Below, one piece after another: positions 1-14,200 of a DNA stretch of 64,000 bases (position 1 is the first letter of the stretch; each line of letters starts with the position of its first letter). The stretch lies in NCBI GenBank assembly GCA_004009845.1, contig RMBW01000094.1:57008-121007 (forward strand), written 5' to 3'. Source of the stretch: Davidsoniella eucalypti (lineage: Eukaryota; Ascomycota; Sordariomycetes; Microascales; Ceratocystidaceae). A program made the translations under genes and the position numbers. The notes under the pieces are model-generated. The model saw nothing but the letters and a program-made list of their open reading frames with translations. It was not told the DNA's origin and ran no database searches.

Positions 1-124
1 TAATCGACGGATCATCCATTTTGCTTGGTGTGATCGAGCTTTTCTCTCGTCCCGCTCTCATCAACATTCTATCTAGTCTATTTTTCTACATGCAAATGCT
101 GCAGTAACTCCCGTGTTGCTCAAA

Positions 125-3029
125 ATGGACTCTGAAGACGGAGAGATTTACATAAAGGTTTGTATCTTCTACCTTTTGTCATCCGCCCAACATACTAACC
201 GCTCTATTCCTGCTGTAGAACCTGGCCAACTATGTGCACAACAATGAAAAGGCGCTTGCTAACGCCAACAACCCTCGGCGCAATACTATTTCGCGCCACA
301 GCCCCTCGCATAGCATGAGCTCAGCCGCCGCCATCCAACGTTCTCCGACTCTGCCGATCCGCCCATCAACCTCGGCTACCTCTTCTCCCTTCTCGCCTAC
401 ATTCTCGCTGTCTCTAGGCTTTGGTTCCCAGTCTTCCAAGTCCACCAAGTTGTCTCTGACCCCACATCACCTCTTCTATTTGCTCTCGCGATTTGAAGAG
501 CTCAATATCGATGTTGGTCCCATGAAGGTCAGACTGGAGAACATCCAAGACACCAACATGGGAAGCAATTATGTCTCTTTCAACCTGCAAAGATCCAAAG
601 CTCGCGGCTCCGATATTGACTCTATCCGCTCCGTTTCTAGCATCCGAAGCGTTATGTCTAGTGTTTCTACTATGTGGTCCAACTTTGGCTTTGGTGCTAG
701 TATTTCCGCCGGTAGAACTGAACGCCACAAGGCTTTGATTCACAATGAGCTCAAGTACTTGTATTCGTCATTCACTAAAATCCCGGCTCTGAGATTAGCC
801 CCAGACTGGAGGGCTCGTCTCGTCCGTGGCTACGAGGAATTTCCATTCGACTCTGCCGTGCCCTTGCACGCCTTCAAGAACGTCCAGACGCTAGATGTCG
901 AAGACATCGACTTTCGTCAATTCTTCGGCTGGGACCGCATGGCCGACCAGCTAAGAAGTCTGTCTCTTAAGCGAGCCAAGATCGAGGACCCCGCTGATAT
1001 CCTCATCGATATTGTCTTGGATGACATGGAAAAGCGCCGTCGCCGCACCGCCAAGAATCAACAGACACCTCCTAATACATGGCCTGGAAACACCAGTCCT
1101 AAACGCAGCCCTACACTAAGCCATACCGAGCTCCCCAGACTCACTTCCCCACCTGTATCTCCTATCGATCCCCGCCGGTCTGGTGGTGACCTCCGGATCG
1201 GTTCATTGAATATCCATGACTCTGTCATCTACGATACCGTAGGCGGAGTGTATCTCCCCGATGGTCCCCAGCAAACTCCGCGAAACCGTCGTACTTCCTC
1301 ATCACGTCCTGATGACGATGGCCATTCGCCCACTCGTTCTCAACAACTTGGCCCTTCTGCTAGCTCCCGTCATCGCCATGAGCGTGACAGTTCTATAAGC
1401 CAGGCTCGCGGGTCCCAAAAGGTCCGCCGCTCGGGTTCTGGAAGCTCGCACTCGAGCTTGTCTGACTCGTTCCACACACAACCTGTTGGTCGCCCTAGTG
1501 GACATCAGCGCCGCGGCAGTTCGTCAAACCTGCTTAACATCACTGGTAGCACCTCCAATGTGCTTCCCGCTAACAAATGGAGATTCTTGCGCCATCTGAG
1601 CTTAGCGGATAATGCTATCACTGCCTTTCCTAAATCCAGCTTGGCCCCTCTCGCCAACACTTTGCACTCTCTAGACCTTAGCAGCAACCTCTTTACGCAG
1701 ATTCCTGACAGTCTTGCCACACTGACTGGCTTATGTGCCTTGAATCTCTCGCATTGCATGATCGATTCTTTGTCATCATTGAACCGCAACCCTCTTCCTG
1801 CTATTTCATCGCTGAACCTCCGTGGTAATCGCCTTAAGGCACTTTCTGGCATCGACAGACTTCTGCCACTCGAACGTCTTGATCTACGCGATAATCACCT
1901 GAAAGACCCCGTGGAAATCGCCTGTCTTCAGTCTATTCCCTTTATCCGTGAGATATGGGTGGACGGTAATCCCTTCACCCGTACACACAAGAACTATCGT
2001 GTCACAATCTTCAATATGTTCCGTAACACGGCTGGATACACTGATGATTTGATCATTGACGGCTCTGGGCCTAGTTATTCTGAGAAGCGCCAATTGGTCA
2101 ATCGCGTACCTGTGCCTCCTGCTGTGCCTGTTGTGCGTCCGCCTGCGCCACCTACTATCGATGTTGGCATTGGTAGTAGTTCTCCGGTGCATAGTTCTAA
2201 TATGACGTCTGCGCAGTTTGCTCGCTCGCAAAGAGAGACTGGTGTCTTGCGTAGGGAGGGACCTGTTGCTCGCGCTGTCGGCAGTGAATCCAGTCGTGGC
2301 TCTCATGGCCGCGGCAGGAGGGTCCCAAAGAAACGCATTGTGGACCTATCCACCTCCGAGCCGAGTCGTCTGCCTCCGATTACTATTGCTACTGAGAGTA
2401 TGGCACCTCCCCCAATCCCTGCTGAGCATCGGACTGCTGCCGCGGCTAAGCCATCTGAGCCTACGCTCCCGAAGCCCTCAAGCAGAGCCCCTATGGTCAT
2501 CAACACACATATTGCTAATCATACAGCTATGATGTCTCCGGTTTCAGGGTCTACTGGTATCGAAGAGGCCAAGACTCCAAAGGCGACGCGGGCAGAGATT
2601 GCGTTGCATCGCATGTCGCAATCCTCAGTTGCATCTCAGCCTGAACCTACTTCGCCCCCCCTCGAGGCCCAGACGCAGATACCGCAGGTAGTCTCTACTG
2701 GTGACTCTTGCCATGCATCTGACTCTGTCATCCCATCCGAGGTTAGCTTATCTCCCATGTACAGTCCCGGCGAATCAGATGCCAGCGACTGGGATATGGG
2801 CGGTGAGCTGTACCGGCGCAATGTTGAGAATATTCGCAATAAGGTTGGCGAAGGCTATCTAACGGTCCTCAGTGGCGATGACTTTCTCAATGGCCCTACA
2901 TCTCCACCTGAATTTCCCCCCTCTGACTACAGCTCTACTGGAGCCTCTGTAGCTTCCACTTTGCACCACTCGCGGCCACCAACCGCTACGCCGCATTCTG
3001 CTGTTGTCAGCGGACGTACCCTTGGCTAA
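125..3029 (+). CDS. Leucine-rich-repeat protein, fungal LRR family
   Basis: Exons 125-157 and 219-3029 encode about 947 aa. The 33-nt first exon starts at ATG 125 and ends at a GT donor; the 61-nt intron has a TACTAAC-type branch site and a TAG acceptor at 216-218. Joining keeps frame and gives the N-terminus MDSEDGEIYIKNLANY, which I recall as conserved in filamentous-fungal homologues. A conserved N-terminal region (about residues 80-280) precedes Ser/Pro-rich linker. Roughly residues 465-590 hold five or so leucine-rich repeats (LxxLxLxxNxL pattern). The C-terminal 350 residues are low-complexity Ser/Pro/Thr. Known relatives are annotated only as LRR proteins, with distant similarity to STK11IP/nischarin-like scaffolds, so a protein-interaction scaffold is an inference. 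No catalytic motif is seen. The gene is sure; the function is not. Confidence 0.88.
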
Positions 3030-6000
3030 GTCTGTGTCTTTCGAATTGTGCACTCTACCGACTAAAGTTGGGAGTGCTAATTTTATTTTTATTTTCTTCT
3101 TATACCCCGTCTCTTACCTTTTTTTTTCTCATTTTCTTTTACTGTGATACCCGCCTTAGAGTTGAACTGCTCTCTGGCACGACCTTTTTTTCTCAAAAAA
3201 GACACAGCCTAAGCCTCCAATCCAAAGCCCTCATATTTTTGTCTTGCCTTTGTTTTTCTCAAGGCTTGCTCGGAATGAAGACATTCTCGGGCATTCAACT
3301 GACTGTCCTGCTATCATCTTAACAGCACATTGGACAATGGCATTTCTGCCAAAATCTCGGCGTCAGTCGGGTCTTATCATACAAGATGGATAATTTTCCA
3401 TGGCCCTTCATCAGTGTTGCTGAATTGGGTTTCTTTTTGTCGTGTACTTTTTTCGTCTCATCTTTGTTTGTTGCGTTTATACTTTTTTTTTTTGCTTTGG
3501 TTAAGGAGCATAGCGAGTGATTATGGCGTCCTGGTTTTTCTTTTTTTTTGCTTTGATTTCTTCTGAATCTGCCAGTCCGATCTGGAGGGTTTTTGTACAA
3601 AACCTATCTCTCTTCTTCTCTTCGTCTCCGGCACTTGCGTTAGTTTGTACCGTCGGATCTTCCTTGCTATTTCTTTTTATATTGTCCTCCGCCACTACTG
3701 TGTCCGTCCAGTTGGATTGTCACTTTTTAAAATCGCGTTTCTATTTTTATTTTTTTCTTTGGGAATGGGCTGTGGTTTTTTTTGGTTGTTCTCCCTTGGT
3801 TTATATATGTTTCTTTTTTCTCTTATATATCAAGTTCAACGTTTTGTCGTTTATGAATTCAATGCTTTTTTGATTGTTCTATCTTAATCTTGACCATAGA
3901 GTTCTTACTCTACCCGTGAATGTTTTACAACTTGGTGGTCTTTTGTGTCTGCGATATTATGGTAAATATATATGTACATCAGGAACGTTGACTTGGTTGA
4001 CGAGAATGATAATGAGTTAGTACTATGCATATAGTATCGGCATTCAACTAAGACAATAAAACTTATATCCGGTAGCTAAACGCTACAGATCAGGGATACT
4101 TGTATAGCATATCTATATATATATTATTGATATGGAACGTCATGCAGCTTCGACCACGATATGTTTGTCAAATTGTGGAATGATAAGGCTATCATTTATG
4201 ATTATGATAGAGCTTAACGAAACTGGATTGGCAGGTTGAAAGAAAGATAACATAACGTCGTCCATAAGCGAGTCGTAAATGCTTTTTATGACCACACGAC
4301 CACAAACACTTCATCCCAATTTTGACCACCAAAAAGTATAGAATCAACTTATGAAAATAATTATATATCTTCAGCTATAGAGCTTCCTACACATAGGCCC
4401 AAAACGAAGGAAGGGAAGACGATGTGGTGTGTTTGGCAAGACAGGACATAAATCAAGGTTATATCAGATAACATAAAGATATATCATGAGTAATTCCTAA
4501 AGAATTTTGTGTTAATTTAGAGTGTTATGGTTAACTTTTCAGTGAAAATACGAAAAGTTTTTGACTCCCTTATGGACTACGTTAACAGGATATACCAGAG
4601 TTGCATGTATATATAAAACGTCAATTATAGTATTTAGTTATTTATATATAGTCGTTAACTAGATAGACTTCTTCATCTCTTGTGATGTTTCCGTTAGTTT
4701 CCATAAAATCTAATTGTAACTTCTATGTATGTGAGTAACTGTCAAAAGCAAATGAGCAAAAGTCAAGTGAAGACAAGGCACCGGAAGATGGAAACCGAAA
4801 GTCAGGCGGAAAAATCAAGGTTAGTAAGCATTCCCCACTCACAACCTCGTGCCGACGCTGGCCAATCATGAAGTATGGCACAGTGCGGGGTGCGACCATG
4901 GACCGGGCCTAGCACGGTAGAAACATTGTAGCACGTTGTTCGCAAAAGCAGTAAGAGCGTCTCTTTTGGATGGGGTGGAGTAGGAATAAGGGAATAGCAA
5001 GAAAAGTGTCAACAGATATAGTTTGTTATTTGACAACTTTATGGCTTCAGATCAAGTCACGCTTGGGCCGAGGGAAAGTAAAGAAGATGATGTAGAAATT
5101 TGACAAATGTGCCTTTTTCTTCTTAATTTGTCCGTCTTTTGCCTAGCTTGTTTGTGTTTTCTCGATATCTTTCTTGGTTTTTAGAGGAGTTTGTTTCTTT
5201 TTGCTACGGCCTGTTGTTTCGTCGCCTCTTTCCCTTTTATTTTCTTACTCCTCTTCCCCCACTGGGAATTTCGCATCGGGAATTTCTTAGCTAGGCCTCT
5301 TTTTCTTGTTTACTTGGCTGATCTTCTCTCCATTAAACCATTTTCAATTGAACGGTCTAGAGCCTTTTTTCACTTCAATTGCCACCCGCATTTCGCATCA
5401 CACAACACGAAAGGAAAAAAAAAATTCATCGAAAGGTTTCTTTTTTAATATGCGATAAGTTGACACGCAATATTACTCTTTTTTCCGATTTATTTTTTAA
5501 TTTAAAGACGGGTCTGGATTGCGCATTTGAAGCTACCGTTCACGCAAATCATTCCGCCAATATTATCGCCTTTCTTCCTCTTTATCTTCTTCCTCTCTCC
5601 CCCACCCCCTTGTCGGGGAGACGCGACCAACCAACGCCCGAACAGAACCGATAAGCGACCGCCCGAACCGTTCACATCATCGACCTCCTCTCCGCAGCCG
5701 GTCTTGTGCTCTGCCTCGTTGGTTTTAGAGGACTCTCTAGCCTCGTCAGGCGCACTAAGCTTCTCACCCATCTAGCCGGGCGCTAAATAGAGATCGAAAC
5801 ACAGACACAGAAGAGCTCGTCATTATTGTCGCCCGCCTTGCATCGCATGTGATTTCTGTTTGGGGAAGCTGCATCTTTTTTCCCCCAACCTCACGCGGTC
5901 CATCGCTGCCAAAACGTCGAAATTGGCTTCATCGATCACAGAACCACAGACATCTGGCCATCTACGACATCATCAATTCTAGACACTTGTTTTATCTATA

Positions 6001-6401
6001 ATCTCTTTTTTCGCTTTTTTTGGGCTCAAGTCAATAGCTCTGAGAGAGACAAGCTTAGCTCGCTCTTTCCCCACTACAACCCAGGCTTTCTTCCATATTA
6101 GCCGTCCTACGTGACGCGCCTACGCGATCCTGCTTTCAACGCCATCCCCAAGCTCAATATCTCTCGCCAGCCCAGCAACTCGACAAACACAGTCGGTCAA
6201 CCAATAACTTCATCGGCGCTCTCCTCCATTCTAACTGCCTTCACACACAAACGGCGCCCTAATTTACCCTTATCTGGCTTCTGTCTGCCGTGCACTATCA
6301 AAATCGCTTTGAGGTGACGTTGGAGGGGGTAATCTCCCAACAAGACGAGCGACGTCTTGCCATCAACTACCATACGAATATCGCCACCCAAATTCGCAGA
6401 C
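3030..6401. other. Intergenic: LRR 3' end, AT-rich spacer, NTO1 leader
   Basis: About 3050-3890 is T-rich and most likely the 3' UTR and terminator zone of the LRR gene. About 3900-4750 is AT-rich with TATATA runs and no coding signal. About 5100-6400 is strongly pyrimidine-rich, as expected for a promoter plus long 5' leader of the next gene. Open frames here are compositional. Confidence 0.6.
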
Positions 6402-9400
6402 ATGACCATGATACAAAAACCATCGACTCCTCGCGCGCGGGGCACACCTTCAACAACTAGTACTGGCCGCCGCCGTGGCAGACCACCGGGCACTACCAAT
6501 GCGGCGCGAGCGGCTCGTCTTGCAGCAGCTGCCAAAGCCGGAGCCTCCGAGCCACCACCAAAGCGACGGCGATATATCCCCGGCGGTGCAGGTGGAGGTG
6601 GCCGCTTTGTAGAAGAAGACGTACCAACAGGCACTGCAGGCGACCTGACACCTTCCGCACGTCCGTTAGCAGCACGGCGATCTGCTTCCATATCCATAGC
6701 AGCTGCATCATCTGCCTCAGTTGCTAGACGTGTCTCCAGAAACCCTAGGCGTCGGCGCGAAGAGGTCGAGGAATCAGAGGAATATGGATCAGCAGCTGCT
6801 GTAGCGGCCGCTGTCGCGCAAAGCGAAGGCTATAAGCCTCGCGAAGAAAGAGGTTGGGAAGAATTCCATCCAAATCTAGACATAGATTCTACATTCATGG
6901 TGTTCACCGCCGCAGATGTTGATGGTACGGCACATACGGAAAGCATCAATATGACGATCGGAATCTCACATGACGCATCACATACCGGACGTCCCTCAAC
7001 ACCACCAAAACGACGAGTTGGACGACCACCGCGTGAATTCAGCGGTTCCTTCGGCCTCAACTTTTCATCACGAACACCCGCAGTCCTGCCCATTCACAAC
7101 CAAACACCGAAAGAACGACTCGATCTGAAGCGGCCATCCTACAGGCGAACCGACCGAGTATCCCTTTTCGATAGCAAGGCTTTAGGAACCGCACGATATG
7201 TAGACAAAGCCATGGCAAATGTCGGATTCCAGGCTACTGACCGTTTTGACCGACCTGAAACTACGCTTATCAAGGCTAGTGATAGCGGCTGGGACGAGGA
7301 CCACAACGACCATCTCCTAACCGTCAGTTCTGGCGCCGAGAAAGGGCTGGGCCGTGTTGAGTACGATATGGATGAACAAGATGATATGTGGCTGGAAGGA
7401 CTAAATAGAGAGCGCACACAAAGCGGTCACGATTATATCACACGCGAACTCTTCGAAATCACAATCACCAAGATCGAGAAAGAGTGGCATGCCCTAGAGA
7501 AGCGCATTCCAAAGCCAAACCCCAAACCACCTCAGACACAGCGACCTCGTTCCTCCAGCGCAGCAGCAGTTAATGGCGAGCTTCAAGTCGGCAACAACGC
7601 TGCTGGGCCTGGCGAAGAACAGGACAGTAAGTGCGCAATCTGCGATGACGGCGACTGCGAGAATACCAACGCTATCGTTTTCTGTGATGGCTGTGATTTG
7701 GCTGTTCACCAAGAATGCTACGGCGTGCCGTTCATTCCAGAGGGTCAGTGGCTGTGCCGCAAGTGTCAGTTGATTGGCCGTGGTATTCCAGTAAGTTGTG
7801 CTTTTTTCCTACCCTTTATTCATAAATCTACCCACGTATACACATAAAAACATGCTAGGGTTATCTGTCACTTTCTAACGCTTGACTTTCTAGACATGTA
7901 TATTCTGCCCCAACACAGACGGTGCTTTCAAGCAGACCAACGCTTCAAAATGGTCACATCTACTCTGTGCTATGTGGATCCCAGAAGTATCGTTAGGGAA
8001 CTATACATTCATGGAACCGGTGATGGAGGTTGAGAAGGTCCCCAAGACACGGTGGAAGCTCTCTTGCTATATTTGCAAGCAGCGCATGGGTGCCTGTATC
8101 CAATGTAGCAATAAGAATTGCTACCAGGCTTTCCATGTCACCTGTGCTCGGCGCGCGCGGCTGTTTCTTAAGATGAAAACCAGCCAGGGCGTGCTTGCTG
8201 TGCTCGATGGTGGGATGACGCTTAAAGCCTTCTGTGACCGCCATTGCCCCTCGGACTATACGCAAGACAACAAAGTGGCCGAAGCCACACGGGCTGCCAA
8301 GCGCTTTTACCGGAAGAAGATGAAAGGCCGACTCTGGGCGGACAGCCAGGCTACAGCAGCTCTACTGAAGGCTCAAAACAGTCTAAGTAATGATCAATCA
8401 CCAGCCGAAGACTCGCCTTCACCATCGTGTCAAGACGAAGCACATGGAGCGGCCGAAGCTGCATCTACAGAACACAACAAAAAGGGCATCGTTTGGAAGC
8501 TTCCCTCTGGCGCACCCGTGATCCCCGCGGCTGTCTTTGATACTGTCGACGCCGCACTCAACCGCTTTTCGATACGCAAACGGCGCGAGTTTGTAGCAGA
8601 AGTGTGCCGATACTGGACCCTAAAGCGCGAAGCCCGTCGTGGAGCGGCTCTACTCAAACGTCTACAGTTACAAATGGAAACGTTCTCGTCCATGGAGCTC
8701 ACACGACGCAATTTTGTGGCGATGGGCGTTGCTGGAAGATCACGACTACAACGGCGTATCGAGTTTGCACAGCAACTTCTACACGATCTCGAAGCTCTTA
8801 AAAATATATCTGCGGATGTCGTTACGCGCGAAGCAGCAAAACTCGAGGTTGCTGAAATGGAAGAAGATTTCGTCGATATTTGCTATTTCCCCGTAGCACG
8901 TGATTTGGCACCGGCTATTCAGCGAGCCCTGACGTAAGTTTTCTTCCCTAATCATCGAGAATGTATACTATAACGATGGCAGTATCCTACTCTTCCTGTA
9001 GAGGCCAAAACACACCACATTCGCAACTTTCAACTAACCCGTATACGCAATACAACAATAGACTTGACAAGAATGTCTTCGCCACTGGCTTGTTAGCCCT
9101 ACAATCTCGCGTCAACGCACGATTCTACGCCACGACTATATCTTTTACTCAAGACTTGGCTGACACGTTGAACAAGGGCATCAACTCTGACGCCAACACC
9201 ATGTCTCAACCGCGTGCTTTAGGCTTGGTTCCTTCTCCAACTAAGAAGGATTACAGCCAGATACAAACACGCCGTGCATTGAGCAAGACGATTCGTAAAG
9301 CCGTCCAACCCATCCTTGAGCAGGCAATATTCACAGAATCTACAGTTCTTCAGATCCCGCTCGAGACATTGCAGAGGGAGTTGGAGTCTGTGCTACACAC

Positions 9401-11255
9401 TATTGGAGAAGTCAGAGCAGACCATAGCAATGATATGCCTCTTTCACATACTCCTAATAGGGATGACGACGATATGGCCATGACCGATGCGCCACCATTA
9501 GAAGTCATCGCCTCTGTCGCTTCATCTGCTGTTGTTGATGCGGTGGTGCCTGATGCGGTTGACGCAGTCATGGCCGAGCAACCTATAGATGCAACGAGTG
9601 TCTTGGATAAGCCACATTCTCAGACCACTCCACCACAAGAAATGCATTGTATGGTCCCACCACCGGCGTTAGCAGAGTTGGATGTTGTCAATGTCTCAGC
9701 AGAACCTGCAGCAATAGATGATGACACGTCCACTGGCATATCTACTAGTCAGCAACAACAAACGCAGTCCCAACAGCAGCAACAGCAGGACGAACAACAA
9801 CCACCAGTCATGCTTGTATTAAATAATGGCCACACACCACCTACTCCACCACAGAGCAATATTAACATCTCGTTCGGCAAAAGCGGCAATAGTTTAGCTG
9901 GACCAAGTTCATCCGGACCCAATGTTTTGACTGGCGGTGGCAAGCTATGGTATCTTTCGGGATTCCATGTACACGGCCTTTCAGCTACTACAGATACGGA
10001 TGAAGCTCACGATTCGGAGGACCCAGTCCAGAAACAAGATTGGAACCCACAAGAATTAATTGTTCGCGGCCATAGCGAAGAGCTAACAGACATAGACGAT
10101 GATGAGCTTAAGGGCTTAGAAGTTGCTGCTTCGACATCGGAACATGCGTCTGGCAACACGCTTCAGGTCCCACATCGTCAATCCGGACGCACAAAGGGTA
10201 GTGTACCCATTACTGAAGGGGACGACGTTAAGAATAACCAAGCGGATGTGGATAAAGATACTCAACAAACCGAAAAGCAGGAGATAACGCAGGGTCAGTC
10301 GATGACAGCAATCAGAAACGATGAAGGAAACAACGGTCAACAGGACGTTGAGATGATGGATGTCCCGGCTGGCTCTGATAATTCACCTGTACCCGAAAAC
10401 GCTGATGAGCGTCCCTTTTTAGGTGGCCCGGTGGATGTGGATGTTGACGCCAATATCAAGTTTGATATCGATGCTGAACTTGGACGTCATAAATCCAAAG
10501 AAACCATCGCAATTTCTTCTCCTGTCACAGCCGAGTCAACATCAGTCACCACAAGACACACAACGCCGAAGAGCAACGTGGGCGTCCTTAAGAAAGAGTC
10601 TAAGGTTGCTACTACGGCAAGTGCCGTGAAGAATAGTGCCGATATCACTTCGGACGCGCCTCAAATCATGGTCACCAAAGCTTCCCCGGCCACCATGATA
10701 GTAGAGACGGACAAGTCCCCCGCGACTGCGACAAGAACATCACCACGGAGAACGACACCACGCAAACCCTCGCCGCAACCAAGTCCGGCGTTAGTGGCGG
10801 CTGAATCTGGGCTGCCACACCACCCTGCTCCTCAGAGCGCCCTATCCGATTTATCGGATGTATCGTCACTCCCAGACGTCGACAACGAGGAAGATGAAGA
10901 GCAGTCAGAAGCACCAGCTCAGGATGAAGTAGTGAAACGGGAGGTCGGTGCCATTGGAACTCAACATGAAGACGAGGCTGAGAGCATGGTTACAGACGAG
11001 GATGGCCCGGTGGACAAGAAGATGCCAGGCACGCCGTTAACGCAGACTTCAGGCAACGCCGGTACAAGCTCATCAACTCCGACGATGACTCGGGCTACAA
11101 GGGCCAATGTGGCGGCAGCGGCAGCGGCAGCGGCTGAAGCGCAGGCACAAGCACAAGCACAGACCAAAGCTCAGGCCAAAATAAAGACAGAAGTGACAAA
11201 GGAGTCAGTCGAAGTGAAGAAACGAACTCGGGCTTCGACTAGAACGCGGAGATGA
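6402..11255 (+). CDS. NTO1: NTO1-like PHD/PZP protein, NuA3 HAT complex subunit
   Basis: Exons 6402-7790, 7894-8933 and 9062-11255 give about 1540 aa. ATG 6402 is the first ATG in frame. The N-terminus carries AT-hook-like motifs (GRRRGRPPG, near residue 30, and a second GRPP near 210). An EPL1-like segment (FEITITKIEKEW) precedes a C4HC3 PHD finger (residues 411-455: CAIC, CDGCDLAVHQECYG, CRKC). An extended PHD/zinc knuckle (about 464-580: CIFC, SHLLCAMWIPE, CYICKQRMGACIQC, FHVTCARRA) completes a PZP module as in BRPF/Jade/Nto1. In yeast Nto1 is the scaffold of NuA3, which reads H3K4/K36 methylation and acetylates H3. The last 700 residues are disordered, with a Gln tract near 1040 and an Ala tract near 1493. 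I see no bromodomain. The third exon could instead start at 9002, in the same frame. Confidence 0.92.
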
Positions 11256-14200
11256 ATGAGCTTTCTTGTTATTTTCTTGGAGGGGGGGGAAGGGAGACAG
11301 ATAGGCTGTAAGCTGGCTTTGTGATGTTTGGGAATGGAGACTTTTTTATTGCTCACAGTGTACATGTTAGTCGGTTATTTCATTTTTAGTGTTTTGATAC
11401 GGGATTATCTTGTTTTTACTTTTTTTTGCTGTTATTGTTTATTTTCTTGTTCATTCCCAAGACGGGGAGATTATTGTTCTATTCTTTCAGTTGCCTTATT
11501 CAAAGGGTTCAGCAGGTATACGTTGTTGTTTATTTTTTCTAGTTATTATGTGTTGATTACTTGATATCCAGTTATTATTATATTTTATTTTTGTTGTTGT
11601 CATCAATGTATTTCTCTATATTCTTTTCTATTCTTGACATTATTTCTTCAACTAAGGCAGAAATTCATAAAATAAAAAATAAAAACATGTGACATATATT
11701 TTCAAAAGTGTCCTGTTGTTCTCGCAAGGCACGTATTGGAGTTCGTATGGTGGCGATATTTGGCGATGCATATTTTTACGGGATAAATTAACAGGTCCCA
11801 TTTTTGAGGGGTGGAAACACATCATGGGGGAAAAAATGGGAACAAGTTTCGAGAAGAGCTATTTTAAGGTAAGTTGTAGAAAAAAAAGACAGAAGATATT
11901 TGAGGGTTATTGGAGATAGGTTAGATGTTCTTATACAATGCCTGATAGTCAAGATGAGTAAATAATGGAAGAAAGAGAAGAAACAACGATATACGAATTG
12001 GATATTTTCATATAGTAGATACTTTTTGGGTTGATCTGTGGTAGTGGCTTGTACATAGAATACCTGGAAATTGGCATAGGGAAAGACGAGAAACGAGGAG
12101 TCAAAGAAGAGGAAGGGTGGCCTTGCATCCCGATTTGCTGGCATCACTATTATGTATAGCATAAGGGCAAATAGCAAATTATTCTCTTTAGTGTTTCTTC
12201 TCTCGTCTCATGTTTTTAGGCAGAGCCCAACCGGATGGACAGGAAAAAGGAAAAAGGAAAAAGGTCGCAAACTTCCAAAAAAGCAAAAATTCAGAATTGA
12301 CGGATAGATGACGAGAAAGATTTTTTTAGTTGTTCGGGTTTGCTATATAGTTATATCCGTACAGATACAGAGTAGACGGAGGACAAAGGTTTTTTCTTCC
12401 TGTCTTTGTCTTTGGACGGATATGTCTGTTTCAGGCGCTAGCGCTGTAAAAGATGAATAAATATATACGGTATGGTATGTATGTGTATCTCAACATTGAC
12501 ATCATGGCATCATAAGCATGGGCCATTGACGGTGATGATAATAACAATAATAATCAACATCATAATAAACAAGTCGAATACTGAGCTGGGAAAGTGCATA
12601 CGTGACTTCAGTGCCTGAAGCTCCTGCCCCCTTCTTGGCTCATCTTCGGCGCGTTTGTGTGTGTGTGTGTGACTAGAGAAAAAGAGAAGAAAAAAAACGA
12701 TAAAAACAGTTTGGTATGGCCTCTGAATGCAACTATCGCTGTTCCTTTTACTGCAGGTTTTTGGTGCGTTTTTAGAAGCAATCAAGCTCTTCTTGATCTT
12801 CTCCCTCTTCCTGCTGCTATTCCGCCTCCTGTTTGCTTCTCCTCTTCTCTTGTTTTTGTTCCTGCTCTGCCGCCTTTTCTTCTCTTTCCCCTTCATTCCC
12901 TTTTCTTTTTCTCCTTCTCTTCTTCTCTTCACTCCATGTTTGTTACTGAAGCTGCGTGATTTTCAAATCAACTTCATCGACTTATCTACTTCTACTATCA
13001 CAAGCATATATTGCCTGTGCTATCCCATCATCAATTCAGTTGCTTAGCCAGCCACCCTGAGATTTTTTTTGTTACTATACAAAAAAACCCCCCACTGCGA
13101 ACAAGACATAAAATCAAGTCTAGTAAATCTCGATTAACCCCAACGATTTTACCTGCTGTGCTTTTTTTTCTCTCACTTTTTCTTCTTCCTTACTCCTTGC
13201 CGACCGAAATTCCTCCTCCACCGACAGAAAAAAATCCATATGTAGCAACAAACCTTGCCGAAAAAAACTCTTCTACGTTAATTTTTCTCAACTTCTCTTT
13301 ATTTTCGACTAAATCAAGACGCGTTATCGATTAAACCTCTCTTGAATTTTGCAATCTCTGTCTCCCCCTCCTTATCACACGACGAACCAAATAAAAATAA
13401 AGACTTTTTCTGCTAGAGAATTTTCAACGCTCTCTTTATCTTTTTATTTCTCCTTTACGGCGACGATTCTCATCATACGCTTGTTGGACGCGTTGATTTG
13501 AAGCCTTTTCTTCCTCTCTCTTGATCGATCTTGACGAAAAGAACATCTTGAAAAAAATTAGAAATCGATCAAGAAAAGAAGACTCCTTCTTTCTTCCCCC
13601 CTGAAAGAGTAAAAACCCCCGACGAACTCGACTTATACCCATTTTTTGCTCTGTTGTTGAAAATCGCATCGCCCTTTTTTTTCTTCACGATCTTTTCTTC
13701 CCCATTTCTGACGAACGATACTTCTTCACTGAAGCACATAACCCCCAAAAACACTCGAAAAAATATAAACAAAAAAGGTAAGCAGCATCAAATACTTCAT
13801 TTTGTCTCTCCTCATCTTCGGCTGCCCTACTGTCTATGCATCCATCCGCCCATCGATGGTGATTGTGTACGTTTGAACAAGAGCGACAAGCTCTGCCATT
13901 TGTTCAGCCTCGAGAACCAAGCCCGCCCAGACCGACTCGATTCTATCTGTGTCTGCATATGTATATGTATATGCATACATATTATATGCAGATTCGTCTA
14001 TCATTTCCTTGCCATCGCTGCTACACGGCACTCGATAGGATCATATGTTTCTCCTGTTGAGTACAGAACCAATCTCTCGACCTTGCCGTGTAAAAGCATT
14101 AGTTCAGTCGCGGCTACCAAACGAGCCTCAACCCGTACGCACATCACCGGTTCGATTCGATTATAATTCTGTCATTATATTTATGATCGTACTATCTTCG

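Noticed and set aside
3068..3887. Several overlapping plus-strand frames rich in Phe/Leu
   Set aside because: They lie in the T-rich 3' region of the LRR gene and have no protein-like pattern.
12510..12959. Open frames on both strands rich in Lys/Arg or Leu/Phe
   Set aside because: They arise from a C/T-rich tract; composition, not conservation, keeps them open.
14140..14165. GGTTCGATTCG, resembling a tRNA T-loop
   Set aside because: No acceptor stem, D-arm or anticodon arm could be fitted around it.
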